Origin: Candidatus Zixiibacteriota bacterium
GTDB taxonomy: Bacteria > Zixibacteria > MSB-5A5 > SM1-73
Length of the DNA stretch: 16,883 bases
Direction of reading: 5' to 3'
NCBI GenBank assembly: GCA_022866585.1
Contig: JALHUP010000187.1
Span: 1 to 16,883 of the forward strand
The position numbers and the translations under genes were made by a program. Shown here in pieces: positions 1 to 6,447 of the stretch. Positions within the stretch are counted from its first letter, which is position 1. The number at the start of each line of letters is the position of its first letter. The notes beneath the pieces were generated by a model. That model worked only from the letters and a program-made list of their open reading frames with translations. It was not told the DNA's origin and made no database searches.

Positions 1-1
1 G

Positions 2-424
2 GCGCAGAGTAAAGCGGCTCCCAATCTTCAGGGTGAATACAAATACGATTTTGCCGACTATGCGGAGATGACTCCACTTCTTAAAATGTATACTCTGGGA
101 CACAAGATCGACATGGCCCCCATAAAAGGAGACGGTCTAAGGTACCACGGCTGTTCACCTATCATAAGTCTTTTAAGGGATAAAGGATTGATTGACACCA
201 TCGCCTATCCTCAGGACGAAAAATACGTATTTGAGCGGGCTAAGTGGTTTATCCAGACGGAGGGGTTCTTGCCCGCTCCAGAGTCTGCCTACAGCGTTGC
301 CTGCGCTATCGACCAGGCGCTTGAGTGCAAAAAAAGTGGGGAGAAAAAGGTAATCGCCTTCAATATTAGCGGACATGGGTTTCTAGACATCCCCGGTTAC
401 AGAGAAGTGCTGAATTTAAAGTGA
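2..424 (+). CDS. trpB: Tryptophan synthase beta chain, TrpB2 type (3' part only)
   Basis: Only the C-terminal ~140 residues are present; the reading frame is open to the left edge, so the true start lies outside the window. The piece matches the PLP-dependent TrpB2 subgroup: a YKYDF..YAEMTPLLKMYTLGH stretch, the GLRYHG motif, an EGFLPAPES segment lining the active site, and the terminal glycine-rich FNISGHGFLD. TrpB2 condenses indole with L-serine to give tryptophan in the cytosol. It often works without the TrpA partner and is thought to salvage free indole. The stop codon (422-424) lies just before, or overlaps, the start of the following thi4 gene, so the two are very probably cotranscribed. 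An internal ATG at 68 is not the start, because family sequence continues upstream of it. PLP-lysine and N-terminal domain cannot be checked here. Confidence 0.88.
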   Translation, partial: AQSKAAPNLQGEYKYDFADYAEMTPLLKMYTLGHKIDMAPIKGDGLRYHGCSPIISLLRDKGLIDTIAYPQDEKYVFERAKWFIQTEGFLPAPESAYSVACAIDQALECKKSGEKKVIAFNISGHGFLDIPGYREVLNLK

Positions 425-432
425 GGGAGGAT

Positions 433-1218
433 ATGAGATTAGATGATGTGGTCATCACCAAAGCCATAGTAGAAAACTTCTGCAAGAAATTCTTGGAATA
501 TTCCGAGATGGATGTTGCCATTGCCGGAGCAGGTCCAGCTGGACTTTGTACCGCCTATTATTTGGCAAAAGCAAAAGTGAAGGTGGCGATCTTTGAAAGA
601 AAACTTTCCATTGGTGGTGGTATGTGGGGAGGAGGAATGATGTTTAATGAACTGGTGATAGGTGAAGAGGGGAAAAGAATCTTAGATGAAATTGAGGTCA
701 GCTATAAAAGCTATCAGAAAGGATATTATACCGCCGATGCTGTTGAATGCATCTCCACCTTATGCTCAAAGACGGTAAAAGCTGGAGCAAAAGTGTTTAA
801 TCTCATGAGCGTTGAAGATGTGATGTTAGAGGATGAGAATATCTGTGGGTTGGTTTTGAATTGGTCCGCAGTGGAATTGGCGGGGCTTCACGTAGACCCG
901 TTGACTATCCGCGCAAAATACCTGGTGGAGGCGACCGGTCATCCCGCAGAATTGGTGAAGATAATAGTTAAAAAGATTGGACCCAAGCTTTTTACCTCCA
1001 CCGGAGACATTGTCGGAGAAAAACCGATGTGGGCGGACCGGGGAGAAAAAGAGGTGGTGGAAAATTCAAAGGAGGTCTTTCCCCATGTGTATGTGGTGGG
1101 GATGGCGGCTAATGCGGTCTATGGCTCCTATAGAATGGGACCGATCTTCGGAGGAATGTTACTCTCAGGAGAAAAAGTAGCGAAGGAAATCATAGCAAAA
1201 TTAAAAAAGCAAAGATAA
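433..1218 (+). CDS. thi4: Sulfide-dependent adenosine diphosphate thiazole synthase (Thi4 family)
   Basis: Makes the thiazole moiety of thiamine from NAD and glycine. Numbered from ATG 433, the N-terminus MRLDDVVITKAIVE is the usual archaeal/bacterial Thi4 start. It is followed by the FAD/NAD-fold loop GAGPAG (about 32-37), FERKLSIGGGMWGGGM (about 58-73) and C-terminal VYGSYRMGPIFGGM. At the sulfur-donor site the sequence is ELAGLHVDP, with His (about 153) in place of the Cys that fungal and plant enzymes sacrifice. By homology to methanogen enzymes this predicts a true catalyst that uses free sulfide with Fe(II). Length (~261 aa) is normal. ATG 433 is preferred because GAGG at 423-426 sits 6 nt upstream. 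GTG 421 is an alternative that would overlap the trpB stop by 4 nt (GTGA) but has no Shine-Dalgarno. No thiamine (TPP) riboswitch is visible, and the gene appears to ride on the trpB transcript. Confidence 0.93.
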   Translation: MRLDDVVITKAIVENFCKKFLEYSEMDVAIAGAGPAGLCTAYYLAKAKVKVAIFERKLSIGGGMWGGGMMFNELVIGEEGKRILDEIEVSYKSYQKGYYTADAVECISTLCSKTVKAGAKVFNLMSVEDVMLEDENICGLVLNWSAVELAGLHVDPLTIRAKYLVEATGHPAELVKIIVKKIGPKLFTSTGDIVGEKPMWADRGEKEVVENSKEVFPHVYVVGMAANAVYGSYRMGPIFGGMLLSGEKVAKEIIAKLKKQR

Positions 1219-1220
1219 AA

Positions 1221-1232
1221 ATTCAAGATTCA
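1221..1232 (+). repeat. Dispersed spacer repeat ATTCAAGATTCA, copy 1
   Basis: This 12-mer lies in the 80-bp spacer between thi4 and the M48 protease gene. Its exact reverse complement occurs in another spacer at 4055-4066. The flanks (ATTCAA / TCAAAATCAAAA) are low-complexity variations on the same word. Seen directly; whether it is a true repeat family is inferred from only two copies. Confidence 0.4.
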
Positions 1233-1298
1233 AAATCAAAAACCCTAAACAGTGATTCAAACATCTTGAGAAGAAATATCTAAGAAAGGGGAATAGTC

Positions 1299-2576
1299 GT
1301 GCTTAGAATTCTTTCTTTTGTTTTATTGATCTTACTCGTTTCAGTCATTATTATTCAGGCACTTCCAGCAGAAAATCAACCCGAACAAACATCACAAGTG
1401 TCCGCTATAACTGATACTTCAAAAGAGACTTCATCGCAGACGATGCAGTCGGAACTGGAGAAAAAAGAGCGTCTGGAAAAAGCTATCGAGTATCAAAAGG
1501 CAAAAAATATTCATTATTTTGTGGATCAAGGCTATACCATCCTCTTCTTAGTTTTGTTTCTATTCTTAGGAATCTCAACTTACCTCCGAGGCCGCATTGA
1601 GAGGATCACCAAAAAACGATTTTGGGTTGTGGCATTCTATACCCTTTTATTTCTTATTCTAACATTTATTGTCGGATTTCCATCCAGCTATTATGGCTTC
1701 TCTTTAGAACATAAGTATGAATTGTCTAACCAGACCTTCTTTCAGTGGCTGGGAGAACAGCTCAAAAGTTTGTTCGTTCTTGCCATTATTGCTCTGATTT
1801 CAGTGGAAGGGGTATATCTGGCTTTGAAAAAAGCGCCTCGAACCTGGTGGATCTACGTCTCAGTGGTCTTCATATTTTTCACCGTGGTCATGGTGAATTT
1901 AGCGCCGGTTTTGATAATGCCACTTTTTAATAAATACACCCCTTTGCCGGAAGGTGAGCTGAGAAGCAAGCTGGTGAATTTGTCCCATAAAGCGAATGTC
2001 AAGGTCGAGGATATTTTCACCATGGACGAAAGCAAGCAGACCAAGACAGCAAACGCCATGTTCACCGGATTGGGCAACACCAAAAGAATCGTATTGGGCG
2101 ATAATTTGATAGATGAGTTTACTCCGGATGAGATCGAAGTGGTGATCGCGCATGAGATGGGACATAATCTTCTGCATCATATCTGGAAATTTATCCTTCT
2201 TTCTTCCATCAGTGCAGGTATTGGTTTTTTCCTCATTCATCTTTCTGGAGGAAAAATCATCAATAAATTCAGAAATAGATTAAAAATCGAAAATATGGCG
2301 GATGTAGCGGGATTGCCGTTGTTGTTTTTGATTTTCATAGTGTATGGCATAATTACCATGCCCATAGGTCCAGCTTTTTCCAGAGTGATGGAAAGGCAGG
2401 CGGACAAATTTGCCCTGGACATGACCCACAATAAGGAAGCCTTTATCTCCGCCATGAACGAATTAGCCTATATCAATCTATCTGACCCCAATCCCAGCCC
2501 GATAATCGAATTTTTGCTCTATGACCATCCACCAATATCCAAACGGATAAAGTTTGCGCAAGAATATGAGTTTTGA
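1299..2576 (+). CDS. M48-family membrane zinc metalloprotease, Ste24/CAAX-protease-like
   Basis: Integral-membrane protease of 425 residues. A hydrophobic N-terminus (about 3-21, signal peptide or first helix) is followed by a Ser/Thr/Gln/Glu-rich linker (about 23-60), then membrane segments near 78-96, 108-128, 157-177 and 183-206. The zinc site is HEMGH at 285-289, preceded by the family block ANAMFTGLGNTKRIVLGD. The third ligand is expected at E365 in MERQADKFA, and the usual YDHPP motif follows near 408-412. Two further helices lie near 297-315 and 338-358. Bacterial homologues are membrane quality-control or peptide-processing proteases; the prenyl-protein role of eukaryotic Ste24 should not be assumed. 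The GTG start is supported by AAAGGGGA about 6 nt upstream. The N-terminal leader and linker before the catalytic region are longer than in a bare Ste24 core. Spacing of 80 bp from thi4 leaves operon membership open. Confidence 0.88.
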   Translation: MLRILSFVLLILLVSVIIIQALPAENQPEQTSQVSAITDTSKETSSQTMQSELEKKERLEKAIEYQKAKNIHYFVDQGYTILFLVLFLFLGISTYLRGRIERITKKRFWVVAFYTLLFLILTFIVGFPSSYYGFSLEHKYELSNQTFFQWLGEQLKSLFVLAIIALISVEGVYLALKKAPRTWWIYVSVVFIFFTVVMVNLAPVLIMPLFNKYTPLPEGELRSKLVNLSHKANVKVEDIFTMDESKQTKTANAMFTGLGNTKRIVLGDNLIDEFTPDEIEVVIAHEMGHNLLHHIWKFILLSSISAGIGFFLIHLSGGKIINKFRNRLKIENMADVAGLPLLFLIFIVYGIITMPIGPAFSRVMERQADKFALDMTHNKEAFISAMNELAYINLSDPNPSPIIEFLLYDHPPISKRIKFAQEYEF

Positions 2577-2618
2577 CAATAATTTCTCAACAGATTAACC
2601 AGATGAACGGAGAATTTT

Positions 2619-2703
2619 CTGGAGTGTCTCGCTTTAGCGAGACCTAAAACCTATTACAAGACAAGGATCGCTCTTATGGTTCGCCTGAAGGCGAACACTC
2701 CAG
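2619..2703 (+). repeat. REP/BIME-like paired-hairpin element, copy A
   Basis: This 85-bp intergenic element has an outer 7-bp stem, CTGGAGT (2619-2625) with ACTCCAG (2697-2703). Directly inside it are two perfect hairpins, each with a 7-bp stem and a 4-nt loop: GTCTCGC/GCGAGAC (2626-2643) and GTTCGCC/GGCGAAC (2679-2696), joined by a 35-nt linker. On each strand GGAGT abuts the foot of a hairpin, so the element equals two inverted units facing each other, as in bacterial REP pairs (BIMEs). A second element with the same plan but different stem sequences is at 13434-13523. No transposase is visible in the window. The element fills most of the 182-bp spacer between the M48 and aconitase-family genes, and neither hairpin has the U-tract of a terminator. 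Confidence 0.7.
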
Positions 2704-2758
2704 CTACTCTTTCCAGATAGTTTTTCAGAGTTCTCAAACTGGTACGCGGAGATTTTTT

Positions 2759-4021
2759 ATGAGAGGAAAGACCATAATTGAAAAAAATCTTTCTAGGGCG
2801 TCGGGGAAAGACGTCTTTGCCAACGATCGGGTGTGGGCGGAGGTGGATCTGGCAGTGATTCGGGATTTCGGGGGTCCCAATGCGGTTTTGGAGTTTGATA
2901 AGTTTACTGACAACGGTAAGGTCAGAGATCCAGATAAGATTGCCATAACCTTCGACTATCAAGCTCCAGCCAAAGATATGAAGGTGGCGCAAAATCAGGC
3001 TTTGTGTAGAGAGTTTGCAAAAAGGCAGGGGATAAAGAATCTCTTTGATGTCAATTGGGGAATCGGACAACATGTGCTTTTAGAAAGGGGCATGATTAAG
3101 CCGGGATCGGTGGTGATCGGGACCGATAGCCACATGAATCTTCTGGGATCAGTGGGATCATTTGCCTCCGGAGTCGGAAATACCGACATTGTAGCCGCAT
3201 GGTATTCAGGAAAACTGTGGTTCAGAGTGCCTGAGAGCATTAAGGTAATTTTCAAAGGGAAACACAAGGAGCCAACTTCGGCAAAAGATTTGACTCTCAG
3301 GTTCGTCAAAGAGATCGGAATGGACAAACCAAATTACAAATCACTGGAACTTTGCGGCGAGCCAATCGATAATCTCTCCTTAGCTGGACGCCTTACTTTA
3401 GGAAGTATGATGACAGAGATTAACGCCAAGATTGCCTTCATTCAGCCGAGTGGTGAGCCGTTGGAATTTTTGCGACAAAGATGCGGAGACGAACTTGAGA
3501 TCCTCACCTCAGACAAAGATGCTAACTTTGTGGATGAGATGGAAATCGACATAGAGAAATTAGTCCCTCAGATCGCTTGCCCTCATAGCCCGGATAACGT
3601 CAAACCAGTGGAGGAGGTCGAAGGGACACCATTCAATGAAGGGTTCATTGGTTCTTGCACCAACGGAAGGTTGGAGGACTTCAAGTCGGCGGCAAGGATT
3701 TTAAAAAAGGTGGGCAAGATTCATCCACAGGTAAGATTGATCGTTACTCCCGCAACCAAAGAAGTAGCTATGGACATGCTTAAAGCAGGGCTCTATCAGA
3801 TCTTCATGGGCGTGGGAGCCATGGTGACCAATCCTGGTTGCAGTCTTTGCACGACAGGGCATCATGGAGTGTTGGGAAAGGGAGACATTCTTTTGTCCAC
3901 CTCTAATAGGAATTTTCTGGGCAAACTGGGAAAAGGAGTGGAAGTTTATCTTTGCAGTCCAGCCACGGTAGCCGCCTCGGCGGTGGAAGGGAAAATAACA
4001 GATCCGAGAAAATACTGGTAA
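2759..4021 (+). CDS. leuC: Aconitase / 3-isopropylmalate dehydratase large-subunit family protein (LeuC/HacA-like)
   Basis: A 4Fe-4S hydro-lyase catalytic subunit of 420 residues, the usual length for stand-alone large subunits of isopropylmalate dehydratase or homoaconitase. Seen: SRASGKDV near the N-terminus, GTDSHMNLLGSVGSF (about 121-135), FRVPESIKV (about 155-163) and the cluster ligands Cys300 in IGSCTNGR and Cys361/Cys364 in NPGCSLC. These enzymes isomerise 2-isopropylmalate, citramalate or homocitrate derivatives in branched-chain amino-acid or related pathways, in the cytosol. The substrate cannot be fixed from this sequence. The family needs a small swivel subunit (LeuD type), and none is encoded next to it or elsewhere in the window. 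Start ATG is supported by GGAG 7 nt upstream. The gene symbol marks the family only; homoaconitase or dimethylmalate/citramalate-type activity are alternatives. Confidence 0.85.
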   Translation: MRGKTIIEKNLSRASGKDVFANDRVWAEVDLAVIRDFGGPNAVLEFDKFTDNGKVRDPDKIAITFDYQAPAKDMKVAQNQALCREFAKRQGIKNLFDVNWGIGQHVLLERGMIKPGSVVIGTDSHMNLLGSVGSFASGVGNTDIVAAWYSGKLWFRVPESIKVIFKGKHKEPTSAKDLTLRFVKEIGMDKPNYKSLELCGEPIDNLSLAGRLTLGSMMTEINAKIAFIQPSGEPLEFLRQRCGDELEILTSDKDANFVDEMEIDIEKLVPQIACPHSPDNVKPVEEVEGTPFNEGFIGSCTNGRLEDFKSAARILKKVGKIHPQVRLIVTPATKEVAMDMLKAGLYQIFMGVGAMVTNPGCSLCTTGHHGVLGKGDILLSTSNRNFLGKLGKGVEVYLCSPATVAASAVEGKITDPRKYW

Positions 4022-4054
4022 AAGCGTCCCAAGTCCAAAACTCAAATTTAAGCC

Positions 4055-4066
4055 TGAATCTTGAAT
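4055..4066 (-). repeat. Dispersed spacer repeat, copy 2 (inverted)
   Basis: TGAATCTTGAAT is the exact reverse complement of the 12-mer at 1221-1232. It sits just before the DUF554 start, where it occupies the position a ribosome binding site would normally take. Confidence 0.4.
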
Positions 4067-4072
4067 ACTTGA

Positions 4073-4750
4073 ATGAAAGGCACATTAGTTAACACAGCTA
4101 CCGTCATCTTAGGAAGCTCGGTGGGGCTTTTGATCGGAGCAAGAATTTCGGAAAAGATCAAGACCATAGTGATGCATGCTTTGGGTTTGGCTACCCTTTT
4201 AATTGGTTTTAAGATGGCTTTTAAAACTGAGAATATTCTTTTGATTATAGGGAGTTTGGCGATCGGAGGGATCATTGGAGAGATTTTGAAGTTAGAAGAA
4301 GGCTTGGAAAGAGTTGGTGATTTCATCAAAAGGAAGGTAAAATCTGAATCGGGAAGTTTCGTCTTGGGATTTGTCACCTCCAGCTTGGTCTTCTGCCTCG
4401 GTCCCATGACCATTGTAGGATCGATTCAGGATGGGGTGAGTGGAGATGCAATCGTCTTATATGCGAAATCGCTCTTGGATGGCTTTGCTTCGATGGTTTT
4501 CGCCTCCAGCTTAGGTGTGGGCGTATTGTTTTCCTCTCTGACCGTTCTTTTGTTTCAGGGAGGTCTAACCCTTTTAGGGAGTCGCCTGTCGTTTTTGTTA
4601 AGACCTGAGGTTTTAAATGAATTAACTGCTACCGGGGGGCTGATCATTGTGGGGATCGGAATTTACCTTTTAGGGATAAAGAGAATTAAAGTGGGAAGTT
4701 TCCTACCCGCTTTGGTGGTGGCAGTGATTTTCGCCTTGATTTTTAAGTAA
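4073..4750 (+). CDS. DUF554 family membrane protein
   Basis: A 225-residue polytopic inner-membrane protein. The N-terminal MKGTLVNTATVILGSSVGLLIG and the following LGLATLLIGFKMAFKTEN and IGGIIGEILKLEEGLERVGD stretches are characteristic of DUF554 (the YdfK/YqgA-like group). About seven hydrophobic segments are visible, near residues 5-25, 33-48, 54-72, 95-118, 135-160, 185-200 and 206-224, with a basic loop (RKVKSES) between the third and fourth. The biochemical role of the family is unknown and I infer none. The start is fixed by the family N-terminus, although no Shine-Dalgarno is present: the preceding bases are an AT-rich repeat. The gene follows the aconitase-family gene by 51 bp with no terminator between, so cotranscription and perhaps translational coupling are likely. 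Confidence 0.85.
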   Translation: MKGTLVNTATVILGSSVGLLIGARISEKIKTIVMHALGLATLLIGFKMAFKTENILLIIGSLAIGGIIGEILKLEEGLERVGDFIKRKVKSESGSFVLGFVTSSLVFCLGPMTIVGSIQDGVSGDAIVLYAKSLLDGFASMVFASSLGVGVLFSSLTVLLFQGGLTLLGSRLSFLLRPEVLNELTATGGLIIVGIGIYLLGIKRIKVGSFLPALVVAVIFALIFK

Positions 4751-4764
4751 TATGACATATTACT
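4746..4764. promoter_or_regulatory. 19-nt near-perfect palindrome (candidate operator)
   Basis: AGTAATATG-A-CATATTACT has two perfect 9-bp arms around one central base. It overlaps the DUF554 stop codon and lies about 127 bp upstream of the aldolase-like gene. The near-absence of a loop and the symmetric arms fit a dimeric DNA-binding protein better than an RNA hairpin. A weak terminator role cannot be excluded, as a pyrimidine-rich tract follows. No regulator is encoded nearby. Confidence 0.4.
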
Positions 4765-4890
4765 CTTTCCCTCTTCCCTGAAGGAGAATCGTATCAGAAA
4801 AGATTCCGTTTTATTGGATTAAAATTAAGAGCCAGCTTTTGCATCCTACAAAACGTATAAAAGTGAAACTTCAAAAAGGAGGGAGATTTT

Positions 4891-6006
4891 ATGTCGCCTT
4901 TAACTATGGAAGCAAAGATTTTGGATTTAAGGCCTAAACATGTTTTAAAAAATTTGGGGAGCAAAAGCAAAGTCTGTCTTTTGAACTCTCATGACATCTT
5001 CAAAGTTTTAAGGGATGAAAAAGTTATCATTATGGCCTGCAATGCCCGGATAAAACATGTGATTTCCGGAATAATGCGAGCCGCCGAAGATTTGAATTCT
5101 GTTGTAGCCTTTGAGCTGGCTAAAACAGAGGGAAGTGTGGAGGGAGGGTATACCGGACAGACTCCTCAAATGTTTTTTGAAACAATAATAGAATATGCAG
5201 AGGAAAGAAAATTTTCCAAGCCCTTTTTCATTCACGGTGACCATACCACGGTCAAAGACACCACTTCCGAAGCCTTCCAATCCGCCAAGGAACAGATTGA
5301 AGCTGAACTTAAGGCGGGCTATGCCTCAATTGCCATTGATGCTTCTTTTAATGAATTAGAAGATAACATAAGAATAACCAGTCAACTTGCCACCCTTATT
5401 CTCCCTTATGATTTAGGTCTGGAAGTGGAGGTGGGGGAGGTAAAATCCGCAGGATCCGTAGGACAGGCAGGGCAGGAGGCTACCATCACCACGGTCGAAG
5501 AAGCCACCAATTTTATCAATGGATTGGAAGACAATGGGATTCATCCAGACCTTTTGGCGATCAATAATGGATCTAAACATGGAAATTATCTGGAAGGTGA
5601 AAAGATTTTCATAGATTTGGAAAGAACAGGTGAAATTTTCAATGCAATCAAACCCAAAGGTATTTGCATAGCCCAACACGGAATCACAGGGACACCATTG
5701 AATGTAGTAGGTCAATTTGCGGACTATGGAATTCGCAAGGGAAACGTGGGAACTGAATGGCAAAATATTGCACACGAATTTCTGCCAAAAGATTTAATGG
5801 ATCAGATGAAAAAGTGGGCTCAAGAACACAAAAAAGACATAAAATTTGCTACCAAGGAGTTCAAAGAGGATATAGATTCCATTCCCCCAAAGAATGTCAA
5901 ACAAATAGAAGAAAAGGCTTACCAAACCGCATGTTCTTTCATTACTGCTTTCAGAGCTAAAAACTTAGCCAGTTTGGTCAAAGATAAATTACTAAGTGAA
6001 ATATAA
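4891..6006 (+). CDS. Class II fructose-bisphosphate aldolase-like protein (divergent)
   Basis: A zinc-dependent aldolase-fold protein of 371 residues. Zinc and catalytic positions of the class II family are recognisable: HGDH at 115-118 (Asp117 catalytic, His118 ligand), Glu near 180 in GLEVEVGEV, His230 in NNGSKHGNY and His263 in AQHGITGTP. Two substrate-binding signatures differ from typical fructose-1,6-bisphosphate aldolases. The usual HGGSG reads HGITG, and the usual NxDT phosphate/substrate motif reads NVGTEWQ (about 285-291), losing the Asp. The reaction is probably reversible aldol cleavage of a phosphorylated sugar to dihydroxyacetone phosphate, but the exact substrate (FBP, tagatose-BP, sedoheptulose-BP or other) is uncertain. 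Start ATG has an excellent AAGGAGGG 7 nt upstream. The gene is flanked by spacers of 140 and 715 bp, so it is likely monocistronic. Confidence 0.78.
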   Translation: MSPLTMEAKILDLRPKHVLKNLGSKSKVCLLNSHDIFKVLRDEKVIIMACNARIKHVISGIMRAAEDLNSVVAFELAKTEGSVEGGYTGQTPQMFFETIIEYAEERKFSKPFFIHGDHTTVKDTTSEAFQSAKEQIEAELKAGYASIAIDASFNELEDNIRITSQLATLILPYDLGLEVEVGEVKSAGSVGQAGQEATITTVEEATNFINGLEDNGIHPDLLAINNGSKHGNYLEGEKIFIDLERTGEIFNAIKPKGICIAQHGITGTPLNVVGQFADYGIRKGNVGTEWQNIAHEFLPKDLMDQMKKWAQEHKKDIKFATKEFKEDIDSIPPKNVKQIEEKAYQTACSFITAFRAKNLASLVKDKLLSEI

Positions 6007-6414
6007 ACGTGCAAAAATGGTTACGCATCCTCGATTCTTACATTCTACTCGACTATCTCTCACTCTTGCCCTCTCCCCATAGGGGAGATGCGTATGCTAC
6101 TTTGTCAATTAAATAACGGTTGCATCTTTGGGTTTCGTTTTAGGAGGTTACGGCCTCGGTTACGTGTCGTTTAAAGAGTCATGGTCACACGTCTATTCGT
6201 ATAAATGCATACGCATCGTTTAAAATACGACGGACGAAACCGACAGACGGGATACGCGATACGTAGCCGAAACCCAAACCTCTAACCAATAAACGTAGAA
6301 ACCTTATTTTGTAGACACGGCAGTATGCACTCATACGAGGGGATGCGGTGAGGAGGCAGCTTTGTATTTGAATCTATGTTCAGATTTGTTCCACTTCGGT
6401 TCAACAAAAAATGC
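6007..6414. other. Gene-free spacer with CpG-rich island and crossed inverted repeats
   Basis: I find no convincing protein or tRNA gene here. At 6072-6088 a 7-bp hairpin (TCTCCCC / GGGGAGA, loop ATA) lies 66 bp after the aldolase-like gene but has no U-tract. Between 6121 and 6300 I count 19 CG against 6 GC dinucleotides, and ACG/CGT words recur (for example ATACGCGATACG). Two exact 11-bp inverted repeats interleave rather than nest: GATGCGTATGC (6087-6097) with GCATACGCATC (6207-6217), and TTTGGGTTTCG (6127-6137) with CGAAACCCAAA (6268-6278). CGTTTAAA also occurs twice, near 6168 and 6217. Function unknown; it could be a decayed mobile element or a structured DNA/RNA element. Confidence 0.5.
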
Positions 6415-6442
6415 TTGACAAAATCGATTTTTTCCGTATAAT
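6415..6442 (+). promoter_or_regulatory. Consensus sigma70-type promoter
   Basis: Perfect TTGACA (6415-6420) and perfect TATAAT (6437-6442) hexamers are separated by 16 bp, with an A-rich stretch (CAACAAAAAA) just upstream that could act as an UP element. Transcription should begin near 6448-6450 and run rightward into the structured RNA. It is the only fully consensus promoter in the window, and is typical of an abundant stable RNA. Confidence 0.9.
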
Positions 6443-6447
6443 AGAGG

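Noticed and set aside
977..1180. Overlapping 67-codon ORF in another frame of thi4
   Set aside because: Shadow of a conserved gene; no independent start signal or domain.
1219..1298. Riboswitch or terminator between thi4 and the M48 gene
   Set aside because: Only AT-rich repetitive words are seen; no hairpin of useful stability or TPP-box motif.
2573..2601. Perfect TTGACA overlapping the M48 gene stop, as a promoter for the aconitase-family gene
   Set aside because: No acceptable -10 hexamer occurs 15-19 bp downstream; the best is GATTAA/TTAACC.
2619..2703. Tandem hairpins as transcription terminators
   Set aside because: Neither stem is followed by a T run on either strand; the paired geometry fits a repeat element better.
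4856..4861. TATAAA as a -10 element for the aldolase-like gene
   Set aside because: The correctly spaced -35 position reads CAGCTT, and there is no extended -10 TGn.
6072..6088. GC-rich hairpin as terminator of the aldolase-like gene
   Set aside because: There is no U-tract on either strand, and the hairpin overlaps one arm of an unrelated inverted repeat.
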